Positions 44,801 through 50,000 of a stretch of 52,071 bases of DNA are shown here, one piece after another (within the stretch, counting starts at the first letter, position 1; every line of letters starts with the position of its first letter). A program made the position numbers and the translations under genes. The stretch is from assembly GCF_032854445.1 (NCBI RefSeq), contig NC_088301.1, forward strand, positions 48,977,116-49,029,186, given 5' to 3'. A model generated the notes under the pieces. The model had not been told where the DNA came from. It did not search any database and saw nothing but the letters and a program-made list of their open reading frames with translations. This stretch comes from Liolophura sinensis (Eukaryota; Mollusca; Polyplacophora; Chitonida; Chitonidae).

Positions 44801-45917
44801 ATGAGTTGTATCCTGCCTGGATGCAGACACAAGCACTTGGTTAGGGAGAAACATCCTTAACATGTGCCCCACAAATAGAGTTCAGTAGGAAATGTTCAAA
44901 CTCTTGTCAGGAAGTTCATATTGATGGCTATTCTTACGTGTGTAATCACATTAATTGCGTAACATGTGGTCTTTGTTTAATAGGCTTTAATACCCCTTAG
45001 CAGAGATTTGTCTGTATCAAGGTGATGTTGTGCTGCCCATGTAGAAAGGCCACTGAGTCTGGGTATATACACATGCAGACTCTATGAGAATGGTAAGCGT
45101 ACTGGCTGCCACAGAGTATCAGTGTGGTGAATTTGCTCTTCTCCAAAATCCGTGTGAGGAGAGGAGGACAAGGCCAAGTTCTTGTACACAGTTCAATATC
45201 TCCTGCAAATTAAACCTTACCAGAAGCCTTGCCTGTCAGGAACACATGGGCTCACAAGATCAAAGCCTGAAGCTCTTCAGACCCTGTCAGATATAAAGCA
45301 GGTCTTTTGCTGAAATCTCATGCCATAGCCTTACCCCTGATTTAGTCATCCTCACAGATTAGTTTACTGCTTTCAAACTAAACAGGAGCATGTCGGGTTA
45401 TTGATTCCAACTGCATCAGGCTGTACCTATTTTGAATTTCAGATTTGTGAATGTAGCCTGTTAACAAAAGATTATATGTTTATGATTTTTATGCTGCAAT
45501 AATTGCACTTGTACACCTGTCATGAGATATAGTGTGGCAGTTTCCCCACACAGAAATATTGTGATACATATGGTTGTATAGTACTAGTATCCTACAAGAC
45601 AGCATGATTTTTAAGAAAGACTGTAAGAGCTGTAATACTCTGTGTAAGGACTCCTGATATCATAGAGCTAAATGCATGTACATGTAGTTTATTCACAAAC
45701 TTGATAAGAAATGCTAATGAAGGATTTTCTCTTTCTCATCAGGTCTGATGACTGTGAGCATGTTGACAATCACTTCCAACCTGGCGGTCGTTTTAAGTCC
45801 CCAGAGAGCAGTTTTCACCTGGATGCAGGTGAATCGTTAGCGGAGGCCTTCAGCGAGGAGATGTTAAAATGGTATGCAGACCAGGATGGAAACAAGAAAT
45901 CTGCAACACTTGTGTAA
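1..45917 (+). CDS. FRMD4A: FRMD4-family FERM scaffold protein, spliced CDS, 5' end missing
   Basis: This entry spans the recognised coding exons of one gene; the exons are described separately. The order is FERM F3 lobe, coiled coil with DUF3338/CUPID region, then a long Ser/Pro/Tyr/Gln-rich tail with a short conserved C-terminal block, as in vertebrate FRMD4A and FRMD4B. Diagnostic matches to vertebrate FRMD4A from memory are SWRQLENL, RRTFG, AVHSWFA, HQFYLDRK, ALEET(M/L)R, [14 protein letters not shown] and a late WY motif. Vertebrate FRMD4A binds cytohesins and Par3 and promotes Arf6 activation at epithelial junctions; the same role here is inference. Invertebrates are expected to have one FRMD4 gene, so the A symbol is by similarity only. 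The F1 and F2 lobes lie upstream of the window. Junction phases agree from 7438 onward; the frame is broken inside the exon at 27559-29059. Confidence 0.9.
444..455. repeat. Poly-C tract
   Basis: A run of 12 C bases within a pyrimidine-rich stretch. Such runs are prone to length error in assemblies. Confidence 0.8.
732..873 (+). repeat. Tandem duplication, about 70 bp x 2
   Basis: Two adjacent copies begin CTGTGTTAGA at 732 and 802 and end CATATGTAGGA. They differ by one C/T change and a two-base insertion (AACTTG versus AACATTG context), so this is a recent direct duplication. Each copy contains the palindrome-like ATACATGCATGTCATATG. No coding potential. Confidence 0.85.
4211..4448 (+). 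mobile_element. tRNA-derived SINE, mollusc conserved-tail type, internally deleted
   Basis: The element starts GGGGCCTC, has an A-box-like segment near 4220-4232 and a B box GTTCAAGTC at 4286-4294. It continues with GTGGGAAGGTCTGCCAGCAA and ends with the conserved block GTATAAGTGAAATAT...GAGTACGGCGTAAAACTCCAATCA followed by an AAATAAATAAA tail. This matches, from memory, a SINE type very common in gastropod and bivalve genomes, probably of the MetaSINE superfamily. The centre, before CGGTTTCCTCC, lacks a few tens of bases present in typical copies. It lies in the same orientation as the host gene, and its mutations suggest an old inactive copy. Confidence 0.82.
4562..4655 (+). repeat. Short tandem repeat, about 22-24 bp unit, 4 copies
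   Basis: Imperfect copies of a unit like GAGGCCCATGTTTAAACTTA run through this stretch, with variants CGAGACCCATG, GAGGACCAATG and GAGGCCCATGCG. Each contains TTAAA preceded by CCCATG or CCAATG. Confidence 0.75.
5424..5623. other. Assembly gap of exactly 200 N
   Basis: Two hundred consecutive N bases; the round size suggests a placeholder of unknown true length. Open frames that cross it are artefacts. It is the most likely location in this window for the missing FERM exon. Confidence 0.97.
6238..7291 (+). repeat. Minisatellite of about 1.05 kb with alternating 27-bp and 20-bp units
   Basis: The array is built from two related units that share GTGGTGGTTTGT. One is 27 bp and continues TGGTAACTGGATAAA; the other is 20 bp and continues AGGAGAAA or AGGACAAA. 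Often they alternate as a 47-bp dimer, with runs of the short unit and with variants such as AACTAGAGAAAGTGTTGTTTTGTAGGACAAA. Stop codons are rare on the minus strand, which gives a 281-codon open frame (6498-7343) of repeating PPLSPTNHHF-type peptide. That is a by-product of composition, not evidence of a gene. The array lies about 150 bp before the F3 exon. Confidence 0.95.
7438..7520 (+). CDS. FRMD4A: FRMD4 exon: FERM F3 lobe, first strands
   Basis: Acceptor CTTTCTTTTTCAG ends at 7437 and donor GTAAGT starts at 7521. The exon is 83 bases, phase 0 in and phase 2 out. It reads F-F-S-W-R-Q-L-E-N-L-F-Y-R-D and then K-K-F-S-I-E-V-N-D-P-K with a split Arg codon. Vertebrate FRMD4A has QWRQLENLYFREKKFSVEVHDPRR at this place, so the match is close. 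There are two or three extra residues (DTI) between R and KKF. This is the start of the PH/PTB-like F3 lobe of the FERM domain. Confidence 0.95.
14176..14462 (+). repeat. Diverged tandem repeat, about 30-35 bp unit
   Basis: About nine imperfect copies of a unit like GTACCTCTCATTTTCAAGTTCT run through this stretch. In the second half a roughly 63-bp higher-order unit is visible, because CTATTTAGTACCCCTGTCATTTTCAAG alternates with GTACCTGTCTCTTTATCAAGT. Units diverge more at the left end, as expected for an array that expanded on its right side. Confidence 0.85.
18519..18530. repeat. Poly-C tract
   Basis: A run of 12 C bases within the long intron, about 240 bp before the cassette exon. Confidence 0.8.
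18767..18871 (+). CDS. FRMD4A: FRMD4 in-frame cassette exon inserting 35 acidic residues in FERM F3
   Basis: Acceptor CCCTCTCTAG ends at 18766 and donor GTGAGT starts at 18872. The exon is 105 bases, phase 2 in and phase 2 out, so including or skipping it keeps the frame. It reads I-V-H-T-L-S-S-F-N-L-Y-E-D-A-I then a run rich in Glu and Asp (P-I-E-E-F-D-D-L-S-D). When skipped, the flanking exons join as N-D-P-K-R-V-S-V-S-R-R-T-F-G, which matches vertebrate VHDPRRASVTRRTFG without a gap. The insert therefore sits in an F3 loop. That it is a coding exon is supported by open frame, phase, codon sense and good splice sites; that it is alternatively used is inference. Confidence 0.8.
18872..20189 (+). 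other. Intron (1.3 kb)
   Basis: Non-coding AT-rich sequence with GTGAGT donor and GTCTTTCAG acceptor. Nothing else was recognised in it. Confidence 0.8.
20190..20331 (+). CDS. FRMD4A: FRMD4 exon: end of FERM F3 lobe
   Basis: Acceptor TTTTTTGTCTTTCAG and donor GTGAGA bound a 142-base exon, phase 2 in and phase 0 out. It reads V-S-V-S-R-R-T-F-G-P-G-N-V-A-V-H-S-W-F-A, then K-S-I-W-F-M-A-V-K-Q-H-Q-F-Y-L-D-R-K-H-S-K. This corresponds to the last F3 strands and the C-terminal alpha helix of the lobe; vertebrate FRMD4A has SVTRRTFGHSGIAVHTWYA and AMAISQHQFYLDRKQSK. The open frame runs about 110 bases past the donor into the intron, but that reading has no similarity to FRMD4. Confidence 0.96.
20332..22441 (+). 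other. Intron (2.1 kb) holding a possible alternative terminal exon
   Basis: Canonical ends GTGAGA and TCTCTAG. Apart from the candidate exon at 20641-20721 the stretch is AT-rich, with AATAAA-type hexamers near 21.4, 21.5 and 21.9 kb that could serve as polyadenylation signals for a short isoform. Confidence 0.7.
20641..20721 (+). CDS. Candidate alternative 3'-terminal coding exon
   Basis: A good acceptor (pyrimidine tract TTTTTCCTGTGTTTTGGATTATAG) ends at 20640. The next 26 codons are open in the phase that the exon ending at 20331 needs (phase 0), then TAA at 20719-20721. The peptide is L-R-N-L-A-A-I-D-D-N-M-L-D-K-D-V-R-I-Y-I-E-M-L-A-K-K. It has a coding-like mixture of residues and reads as an amphipathic helix. 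If used, it would end the protein just after the FERM domain. I know of no family match, so it could also be a chance open stretch. Confidence 0.4.
   Translation: MRNLAAIDDNMLDKDVRIYIEMLAKK
22442..22589 (+). CDS. FRMD4A: FRMD4 exon: FERM-to-coiled-coil linker
   Basis: Acceptor GTTCTCTCTAG and donor GTAAGT bound 148 bases, phase 0 in and phase 1 out. It reads S-Q-L-P-S-G-R-S-M-S-E-I-A-A-E-L and then a Ser-rich stretch ending S-R-F-D. Vertebrate FRMD4A has ARSLSEIAIDL at the same position followed by a Ser-rich segment, so the match is convincing in the first half. The Ser-rich half is likely a phosphorylated flexible linker (inference). Confidence 0.92.
22590..22965 (+). other. Intron (0.38 kb)
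   Basis: Short AT-rich intron with GTAAGT donor and CATTTTTCAG acceptor; nothing else was recognised. Confidence 0.85.
22966..23102 (+). CDS. FRMD4A: FRMD4 exon: coiled coil / start of DUF3338 (CUPID) region
   Basis: Acceptor ACATTTTTCAG and donor GTAAGA bound 137 bases, phase 1 in and phase 0 out. The sequence R-E-M-Y-S-A-L-Q-Q-R-K-E-A-L-E-E-T-M-R-K-K-L-E-E-L is a clear coiled coil; vertebrate FRMD4A has KDMLAALKSRQEALEETLRQRLEELKKLCLRE. This segment opens the DUF3338 region shared by FRMD4A, FRMD4B, CCDC120 and INAVA, which binds cytohesins in the vertebrate proteins. Confidence 0.95.
23103..23286 (+). other. Intron (0.18 kb)
   Basis: Short intron, GTAAGA to TCATTTTCAG; no other content. 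Confidence 0.85.
23287..23406 (+). CDS. FRMD4A: FRMD4 exon: DUF3338 (CUPID) core
   Basis: The exon is 120 bases, phase 0 at both ends, with acceptor TTCATTTTCAG and donor GTAAGT. It reads E-L-T-G-K-L-P-S-E-Y-P then [18 protein letters not shown]. Vertebrate FRMD4A has [32 protein letters not shown], making this one of the best conserved parts of the protein. Confidence 0.96.
23407..23617 (+). other. Intron (0.21 kb)
   Basis: Short intron, GTAAGT to CTTTTTTTGCAG; no other content. Confidence 0.85.
23618..23770 (+). CDS. FRMD4A: FRMD4 exon: second half of DUF3338 region
   Basis: The exon is 153 bases, phase 0 at both ends, bounded by TTTTTGCAG and GTAAGT. It reads S-D-T-S-N-E-L-S-Q-L-E-L-E-Y-D-L-Q-C-K-I-N-K-A-A, then S-V-S-K-A-A-R-K-Q-R. 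The vertebrate counterpart is [40 protein letters not shown]. It is helical and basic toward its end. Confidence 0.94.
23771..24088 (+). other. Intron (0.32 kb)
   Basis: AT-rich intron, GTAAGT to TTTGTTCCAG. It contains two loosely similar stretches (TTTTAGCAGTTGTTGATCAG and TTTTAGCTGGTATTGATCAG) that suggest an old local duplication of about 120 bp. Confidence 0.75.
24089..24185 (+). CDS. FRMD4A: FRMD4 exon: short helix and Ser-rich linker, tandem donors
   Basis: Acceptor CACTTTGTTCCAG; 97 bases, phase 0 in and phase 1 out. It reads L-K-E-M-E-K-K-L-N-E-L-R-R-L, matching the vertebrate LQEIENAINENRI helix in place, then a Ser/Gln-rich stretch. The donor used here is GTCAGT at 24186. A second donor, GTGTGT at 24195, lies exactly 9 bases on and would add G-Q-S in frame. 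Confidence 0.88.
24186..25129 (+). other. Intron (0.94 kb)
   Basis: Non-coding. Open frames at 24138-24480 and 24816-25094 cross it but show no family resemblance and no consistent splice phase. Confidence 0.75.
25130..25174 (+). CDS. FRMD4A: FRMD4 symmetric micro-exon, 15 residues
   Basis: Acceptor TTGTTTTTAACAG and donor GTACGT bound 45 bases, phase 1 at both ends. The codons read D-N-R-S-E-G-S-L-C-P-T-D-S-A-S. The phase fits both neighbours, so it can be skipped without changing the frame. C-P-T-D recurs twice in the long exon downstream. The short length and symmetry suggest regulated inclusion (inference). Confidence 0.72.
25175..25749 (+). other. Intron (0.58 kb)
   Basis: AT-rich intron, GTACGT to GTACTTTCAG; nothing else recognised. 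Confidence 0.8.
25750..25838 (+). CDS. FRMD4A: FRMD4 exon: Ser-rich tail segment
   Basis: The exon is 89 bases, phase 1 in and phase 0 out, between GTACTTTCAG and GTAAAA. It reads D-L-Q-S-I-A-S-S-V-S-D-T-V-S-P-E-E-S-P-S, then R-T-T-W-G-Q-K-Q. Vertebrate FRMD4A has a comparable DSSLSDALVLED-type Ser/Asp segment after the DUF3338 region, but alignment is loose. S-P-E-E and S-P-S are possible proline-directed phosphorylation sites. Confidence 0.82.
25839..26461 (+). other. Intron (0.62 kb)
   Basis: Non-coding, GTAAAA to GGTTTTGAAG; poly-T and poly-A runs near 25970 and 26020; nothing else recognised. Confidence 0.75.
26462..26590 (+). CDS. FRMD4A: FRMD4 exon: tail segment
   Basis: The exon is 129 bases, phase 0 at both ends. 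The acceptor is TTCTTGGTTTTGAAG, with a weak pyrimidine tract, and the donor is a strong GTAAGT. It reads V-G-S-L-H-I-E-D-I-S-L-S-E-P-D-H then S-R-K-R-A-R-G at the end. The acidic and Ser-rich start and basic end have no firm counterpart that I can recall in the vertebrate protein. The call rests on splice signals, phase and position. Confidence 0.75.
26591..27558 (+). other. Intron (0.97 kb)
   Basis: AT-rich intron. Two acceptor AGs lie at its 3' end (27550-27551 and 27557-27558). Only the second gives phase 0 continuity with the exon ending at 26590. Confidence 0.75.
27559..29059 (+). CDS. FRMD4A: FRMD4 long exon: Ser/Pro/Tyr/Gln-rich tail, frame broken in its second half
   Basis: With the acceptor at 27558 the exon continues in phase 0 and is open to TGA at 28300-28302. 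It reads T-G-Y-V-T-S-Q-V-Y-S-T-Q-T-Q, then Ser/Tyr/His/Pro-rich sequence with a repeated G-Y-P-x-x-aromatic-C-P-T-acidic motif. Coding signal then moves to the frame ending in TAG at 28491-28493, and next to the frame ending in TAA at 28991-28993, which carries P-Y-E-T-S-D-F-Y-K-Y-S-E-K-L-R-R-Q-R. The last stretch, in a third register, ends Q-S-Q-G-K-S-L-G-S-P-H-P-like sequence at donor GTGAGC (29060). That register leaves a phase 2 end that fits the last exon exactly. Indel errors in the assembly are the simplest explanation. The region is a flexible tail, probably phosphorylated and protein-binding. Confidence 0.85.
29573..29592. repeat. AT-rich microsatellite-like stretch
   Basis: Imperfect TATACATATATATAATATAT, in a strongly AT-rich region that also contains further TATATA runs just upstream. 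Confidence 0.7.
31471..31487. repeat. (AT)n microsatellite
   Basis: Seventeen bases of alternating AT after a poly-A run and ACGT. Confidence 0.9.
33181..33300 (-). repeat. Dispersed repeat, segment A, copy 3 (reverse)
   Basis: Read on the minus strand this gives GACCGATTTCAGGGCTTCACAAAA, then TATAATTTTATCAGTGTGCACA, and later CCTTGAAAACATGCCAAAACGTT. It matches the + strand copies at 40224-40343 and 43673-43779. A poly-T run of 18 bases interrupts it. Confidence 0.75.
34828..34846. repeat. Poly-G tract of 19 bases
   Basis: A long uninterrupted G run on the + strand, capable in principle of G-quadruplex formation and prone to length error. Confidence 0.9.
35337..35624 (+). CDS. Unexplained ORF, 95 codons, C-terminal hydrophobic segment
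   Basis: I do not recognise a gene here with confidence. The ORF starts ATG right after an in-frame TAG, which also reads as an acceptor (ATTTTGTAG then ATG), and ends TAA. The peptide is polar and acidic for about 65 residues, with H-I-L-Q-D-Y near residue 6 and N-M-R-E-I-E-E-Y-L-R-G-V near residue 43. A hydrophobic stretch follows (F-F-G-I-I-F-F-I-S-H-I-T-V-I-L-F-Y-L-G-L-I-F). A charged helix leading into a C-terminal membrane anchor resembles a tail-anchored SNARE-like layout, but no family was identified. It could be an exon of another gene, a decayed retrocopy or chance. Its phase does not fit the FRMD4 exons. Confidence 0.3.
   Translation: MQTYRHILQDYNLSAQDTFSLMEEPSHFLLGTPQSNPDLNEVDGNMREIEEYLRGVKYDLRSKVNLFFGIIFFISHITVILFYLGLIFINQLSFL
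37510..37521. repeat. Poly-G tract
   Basis: A run of 12 G bases in the large intron. Confidence 0.85.
40224..40744 (+). repeat. Dispersed repeat, segments A and B together, with MITE-like core
   Basis: Segment A (40224-40343) recurs at 43673-43779 and in reverse at 33181-33300. Segment B (40375-40744) recurs at 42630-42976 at roughly 80 percent identity by eye. This is the only copy where A and B are adjacent, so it may be closest to the full element. No coding capacity is visible, so it would be non-autonomous. Confidence 0.8.
40592..40726 (+). mobile_element. MITE-like element with 23-24 bp terminal inverted repeats
   Basis: The left end GGGCCCTCTTTGACAAAACT (40592 on) and the reverse complement of the right end, GGGGCCACTTTCACGAAACT, match over about 23 bases with few differences. 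A second inverted pair lies inside: TTTCTCGTAA at 40626-40635 and TTACGAGAAA at 40685-40694. The element is 135 bp with no coding capacity, as for a miniature inverted-repeat transposable element. It is part of segment B of the larger repeat. Confidence 0.6.
41251..41440 (-). mobile_element. tRNA-derived SINE, second copy, reverse orientation, B box lost
   Basis: On the + strand it opens TTTGATTTATTTGTTTGTTTGGTGTTTATGCCGTGCTCAAATATATGTCAC (reverse of the tail), then GCCAGCATTATGGTGGAAGGAAACC, GGTGGGAGGCTCCTGGGTCATTGCACTCTGC, and ends GTGGCCATGAGCCCCC (reverse of the tRNA-like head). It is the same family as the copy at 4211-4448. A deletion fuses GGGGGAAAC directly to TCACAGC, which removes the B-box region, so it could not be transcribed by RNA polymerase III. 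Confidence 0.85.
41748..41809. repeat. (CA)n-(AT)n compound microsatellite
   Basis: Five CA units at 41748-41757 are followed by about 50 bases of alternating AT (41759-41809), interrupted by one G at 41797. Confidence 0.95.
42630..42976 (+). repeat. Dispersed repeat, segment B, copy 2
   Basis: It begins ACTACAGTTTTATGCATTT and ends GAAAGTGGCCTCTGATGCATATCCATAAAGG, parallel to 40375-40744. The left inverted repeat of the embedded MITE-like part is truncated (GGGCC then GTAACTTTTCTCG), while the right one is intact. Confidence 0.8.
43673..43779 (+). repeat. Dispersed repeat, segment A, copy 2
   Basis: It runs GGCCAATTTCAGGGCTTCACAAAAAG through ATGCTTGAATAAACACCTTGTAAACATG to GAAGAATTACAG, nearly identical in its second half to 40297-40340. 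Confidence 0.8.
45743..45917 (+). CDS. FRMD4A: FRMD4 last coding exon, C-terminus and stop
   Basis: Acceptor TTTTCTCTTTCTCATCAG ends at 45742. The exon enters in phase 2, completing an Arg codon with the base at 45743, which fits the donor at 29060. It reads S-D-D-C-E-H-V-D-N-H-F-Q-P-G-G-R-F-K-S-P, then S-L-A-E-A-F-S-E-E-M-L-K-W-Y-A-D-Q, and ends with TAA at 45915-45917. Vertebrate FRMD4A has SDELRQWYQR late in the tail, matching the E-E-M-L-K-W-Y part. The WY block is the likely functional element. Confidence 0.88.
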
Positions 45918-45939
45918 CTATACTCATCATGGGCTTCAG
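45918..45939 (+). other. 3' UTR, first part, with donor for a UTR intron
   Basis: The 22 bases after the stop end GGGCTTCAG and are followed by GTGAGA, a good donor. The junction lies within 50 bases of the stop, so it would not be expected to trigger nonsense-mediated decay. Confidence 0.6.
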
Positions 45940-46608
45940 GTGAGAATTTTTATATGATCCTACCTATGAGGTATGCCTTTAATATTTGCATGATTTACCA
46001 CAAAATTTATGTCAAGCATACATGCTGCCGTGTTAATAAGGATTACAGCCAATGCAGATTTGTAGATCATTTGTACATTTGGTTCGATAGCTGTTTAATC
46101 ATCACCACTTGTTCTGATCTAACACTCGAATTATGTATGGCCATGTGTTAATTGATTTGCATCCTATACACATCCAGACGTTAGGGAAGAGGATTGGATT
46201 AACATTAAAGCTGCTTATACATTGCTTGATTGGAGCTTAGTAAGGTGCCCAGTGGCAGTAGTAGAGCAGAAATCTATTATTTGCCAATATGATAGTGATA
46301 TTTGGGTTTATGAGTAAATATACAGTTCCGTTGTGTATCTTGTCCCAAAAAAGGATTTCATATAGCTATTTAAAGCTGCTATAGTATTGATTTTGAGGCT
46401 TTTTTTAATAAGACTTCAGTGACCAGTCTTCTTTCAAATATCACAAGGATATCTGCAAAGTCATTAATTTCTCAGAGTTTAAAAAATGACCCTATAATGC
46501 TTCAAGATAGCATACCCTATTAACCTTGCAACTCTGACCAGTATTGACCAATTTTCATGACAGCATAGTTCAGTATTTTAAACCTGTCTGCCTTTTCTTT
46601 TTATGCAG
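45940..46608 (+). other. Probable 3'-UTR intron (0.67 kb)
   Basis: Donor GTGAGA at 45940 and acceptor CCTTTTCTTTTTATGCAG ending at 46608. The inside is AT-rich with no coding sign. If not spliced it is simply 3' UTR. Confidence 0.55.
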
Positions 46609-47064
46609 TGTGTGAGAATGTGGACTGACAAGATGTACACTGCTTTCCAGACTGCCAACCAAGTGCTAAGATAAATCCCACTACGTGTATTTAAGAATAT
46701 ACCGCTGAATCTCGTATTGATAATGGTGCTGTTCTATATTTACTGCAATTTTTCAGACTATATGGTACCAAATTCATCAAATGTGGTAACTTGGATCATT
46801 CCATTTTTATGCATATTCCAAGGGAGTTGTGTTCTTAGAGTGTGATTCTTGGCATGTTTAGAACAGATTTTGTTCACATTTGTAGAGTAATATATAAGTA
46901 TGTATGTTTATCACCTTGTGAAACAGTTTGTCAAGTATCATTGTGCTACCTGTATTCATCTTGACTCATTAGGCAGCAGTTTGTAAGTGGCCTTCTCTAC
47001 CTTTTGATTGTTCATTTATTTTTTTTTTTTTAAAAAAAGCTAATAAAATGTATATAAGAAGCCA
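46609..47064 (+). other. Probable terminal 3'-UTR exon
   Basis: It starts TGTGTGAGAATGTGGACTGAC after the acceptor and has no open frame of note. An AATAAA at 47042-47047 follows a T/A run. The end is set at about 17 bases past the hexamer by convention, so the true cleavage site is unknown. Later AATAAA motifs near 48.1, 50.4 and 51.1 kb allow longer forms. Confidence 0.45.
47042..47047 (+). terminator. Candidate polyadenylation signal AATAAA
   Basis: This is the first canonical hexamer downstream of the UTR acceptor. T-rich sequence (GATTTTTTATTTTTATTTTG) begins about 75 bases further on. Confidence 0.45.
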
Positions 47065-50000
47065 GGAGGCATTTTATGTGACAAAAATTACAGTAATTAT
47101 TTTCTCTGCACTTGATTTGGGAGATTTTTTATTTTTATTTTGCCTTAATGTACACACAGCCATAAATATATGCATTTTCAACCAGCTGTAAGCAATTTGG
47201 AAACATTTTCCTGCAATACTGGAGTAAATATACCCAAAGTAAACCTGCTGGGAATTGATTTATTTTAATCAAACATATTGAAATACTATTTTAATACAAT
47301 TTTATCTGGCGTTATAAAGAGGCATTCTGTTGTTAATGCTACAGTGCAGTGCTACAATGGCAACACCACCAGTTTGGAAGTTTGCTTCCTTTTTTTGTTG
47401 GCATCACCATGCCTGTTTATATTAAAGTCAAATTTTAGGAAGGTCTTATGATCCCCTTGATATCTGGCGGTGAAACAATTGCATCAAGGATGTACTGATT
47501 AAATATATTCCACTTTAGATTCAGTCTGCATTTCTTACAGAAATACATGTGTCATGATGACTTGTGCAATCACCTAATATACCTGTTGGTCATTAGTCTG
47601 GTGACGTCTTTGTTATGAGCCAACTTACATTAAAATCATGTTAATGGAAACTCTGATTAAGTCATAACGTCTGTGATGAAGATTATGATGAAGTGATGAT
47701 ACTTTGTAAAGAATGACCTTGGTGTGTAGAGTTCTTGGAAAATAAGTAGAACTGTATACCTTTCCAAAATTACTCATGAATTATTATACATGTGTTATGG
47801 TAATTAAGTTATTTCCTTCATGGAGAATGTTTCCTTCACTCATGACTGTTGGAACAAATAATTGCTTACCAGTCACTTTTTCCCCATGTAATTGTGATAG
47901 TTAGATGTGAAAACCAGTGGTTAATGTTAATTTTCAGGTGGAAGAAAATGATGGGATCGGCCTGTATTTTAATAGTGTCCTGTAAATTTAGTCGACTGGT
48001 CCTTGGAAATAATTTTAAAATATCTTTCTTTGAAGTAAGGTCATGTAATTAGGTATTTCTTATCCTTATTTTGGCCAGGGAAGTGAGACCTCTCAATAAA
48101 GGATATCAATGATGACGCAAAAGAGTTCCATTTAAAACTGTGTCTTATGTGTGCCTCTAAGGGTTGTCTGTTGTCATCTTCCTTATTTCCAAGTTGATAA
48201 AGGTTTAAACCCACGTAAGCCTAATGGGAGCCTCTCACAAGTAAAAATGGCTGAGAGGGATCCATGCTTTCTTACTCCTCTAAATATATTCTCATCTGGC
48301 TGTATATGGTCCGTTAGTTTTAAGCCCTACAAATAACAAGAGTAACATTTTGTACAAATTTATTTGGTTATCATTCCGATGAGTGAAATTAGTTTTTTAA
48401 ATCTTCCTTTTCTTTTGTCCCTGATGTGAGATTGTGATTTATGCATTTTTACAATTAAATGATTTGACAAATATATCAGCACAAAGTAGTTTTAGTATGA
48501 TTACACAACAGTGAAAATTAATAAATTTAAAACTTTTGCCAATTATAGCCAAGGATTTTAACTTTTAATTTGTAGATATGGACAAATGCTCTCTTTTTTT
48601 CTACTTTCTGTAAAGTTTTAAGTGTCAATCTCCTTGGTGTCCATCCTTAAGGTGGGAATTTCAAGGGGATTATGTTAATACAAACTGTTGTGTGTGATCT
48701 CCTAGTTTGACATCAGTAGGAGGGTAATGTATTATGTTATCATGTGCAGGCACCAGCAGCTGCATGGGACTCACATTACTTGCAAATTAACACTTAAGGC
48801 ACTGTATACAACTAGAACCAATTAACAAGACTTACCACATGAAAGATTAAAACTACTTGTGCCAGGTTTCATTTGTTCTCACAGTTGCGCAAGCTTGATT
48901 ATGCACAATGTATTCCCTGAGTATGCTCTCTTTTGAACATTGGTGTTCATTTGTGTATGCTGGGAGGATATGTTTTTAGTTTTCTCACAATTTCATATAT
49001 GGTACCGCTAGCCAGCAGTTTTAAGAGGCACAGCTATATTGACATATATATATATAGATCTGTGTTTTTAGGCAGGGAGCAGCTTAGTGCACAGACAGCT
49101 GTTGCCATGAAAATGATGAAGGAATAGAAATATGGCTTCAGAGAATTGTCACAAATTAAGAAACACAAGAGACAGCAGAGATCTAGATCCTGTATGTTTG
49201 TCAGCCAGACTGAGTACTTTGTCTACATATCACATTGATTCATGGACAGTCACCATGGCTGAAAACCAATGTCTACGTTTTGTCATTAACATAATCCTTG
49301 CATGATGCTTCGAGTGTCTGGCCAACTACATGGCTTATGGTTAGACATCTAGCAGTGACACTTAGTGCACCAGTATAGCATTAACTCCACAGCTGAACCT
49401 TTGCTTCTTTCAACAAAGATGTAAATCATGCCTAATGCCTAATGTGTGCTTTACACTATTTTGATCGAAGTTTTGAATGAAATTTATTCTGCTAACCTAA
49501 GCCATAGGCTAATAATTATTTGTATTTAGTGCTGACAAAAACAAGTTTTTCTTTGATATTGAGAGGGGCCCTTATTTCCATGTTTTAAGTATTTTAATAT
49601 ATAACGCAAACATGTTATGTATATTATTACAGTTAGAGATCTTCCATGGTGTCTCTTTTATAAGTCTTGAAAATATGCACTTGAGCAGTATTACAGAGAC
49701 AGCTTAGTGAAACATCATTACCAACATAACCCATGGTAGCAGACAAGGATTTCAGGTCATTTTTTTTCAACATAGATAATGCTAGTTGTCAGATGCATTT
49801 TGGTGATGTGAAACAAGCCTTTCCTGTAAAGGAGTCATATTTCCTTTATTTTCTGTTGACTCCTGCCTTATGATTTAATGGCTGATTTTTTTCTTTTACA
49901 GAACAGCTAGTAGAATCCAGATTTGAAATATTTACACAGTAATTTATTTTATTTAAAGCATCCAGAAATTTTGTGTGTGCGACATATGTATGTATCAGAG

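Larger units (their letters stand above)
29060..45742 (+). other. Large intron before the last coding exon (16.7 kb)
   Basis: Donor GTGAGC and acceptor TTTCTCTTTCTCATCAG define it. It holds a SINE, several copies of a dispersed repeat, microsatellites, an unexplained ORF at 35337-35624, and scattered ORFs of 60-110 codons with no support. An AATAAA at 31862-31867 follows an open frame at 31552-31818 but no splice link was found. Confidence 0.75.
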
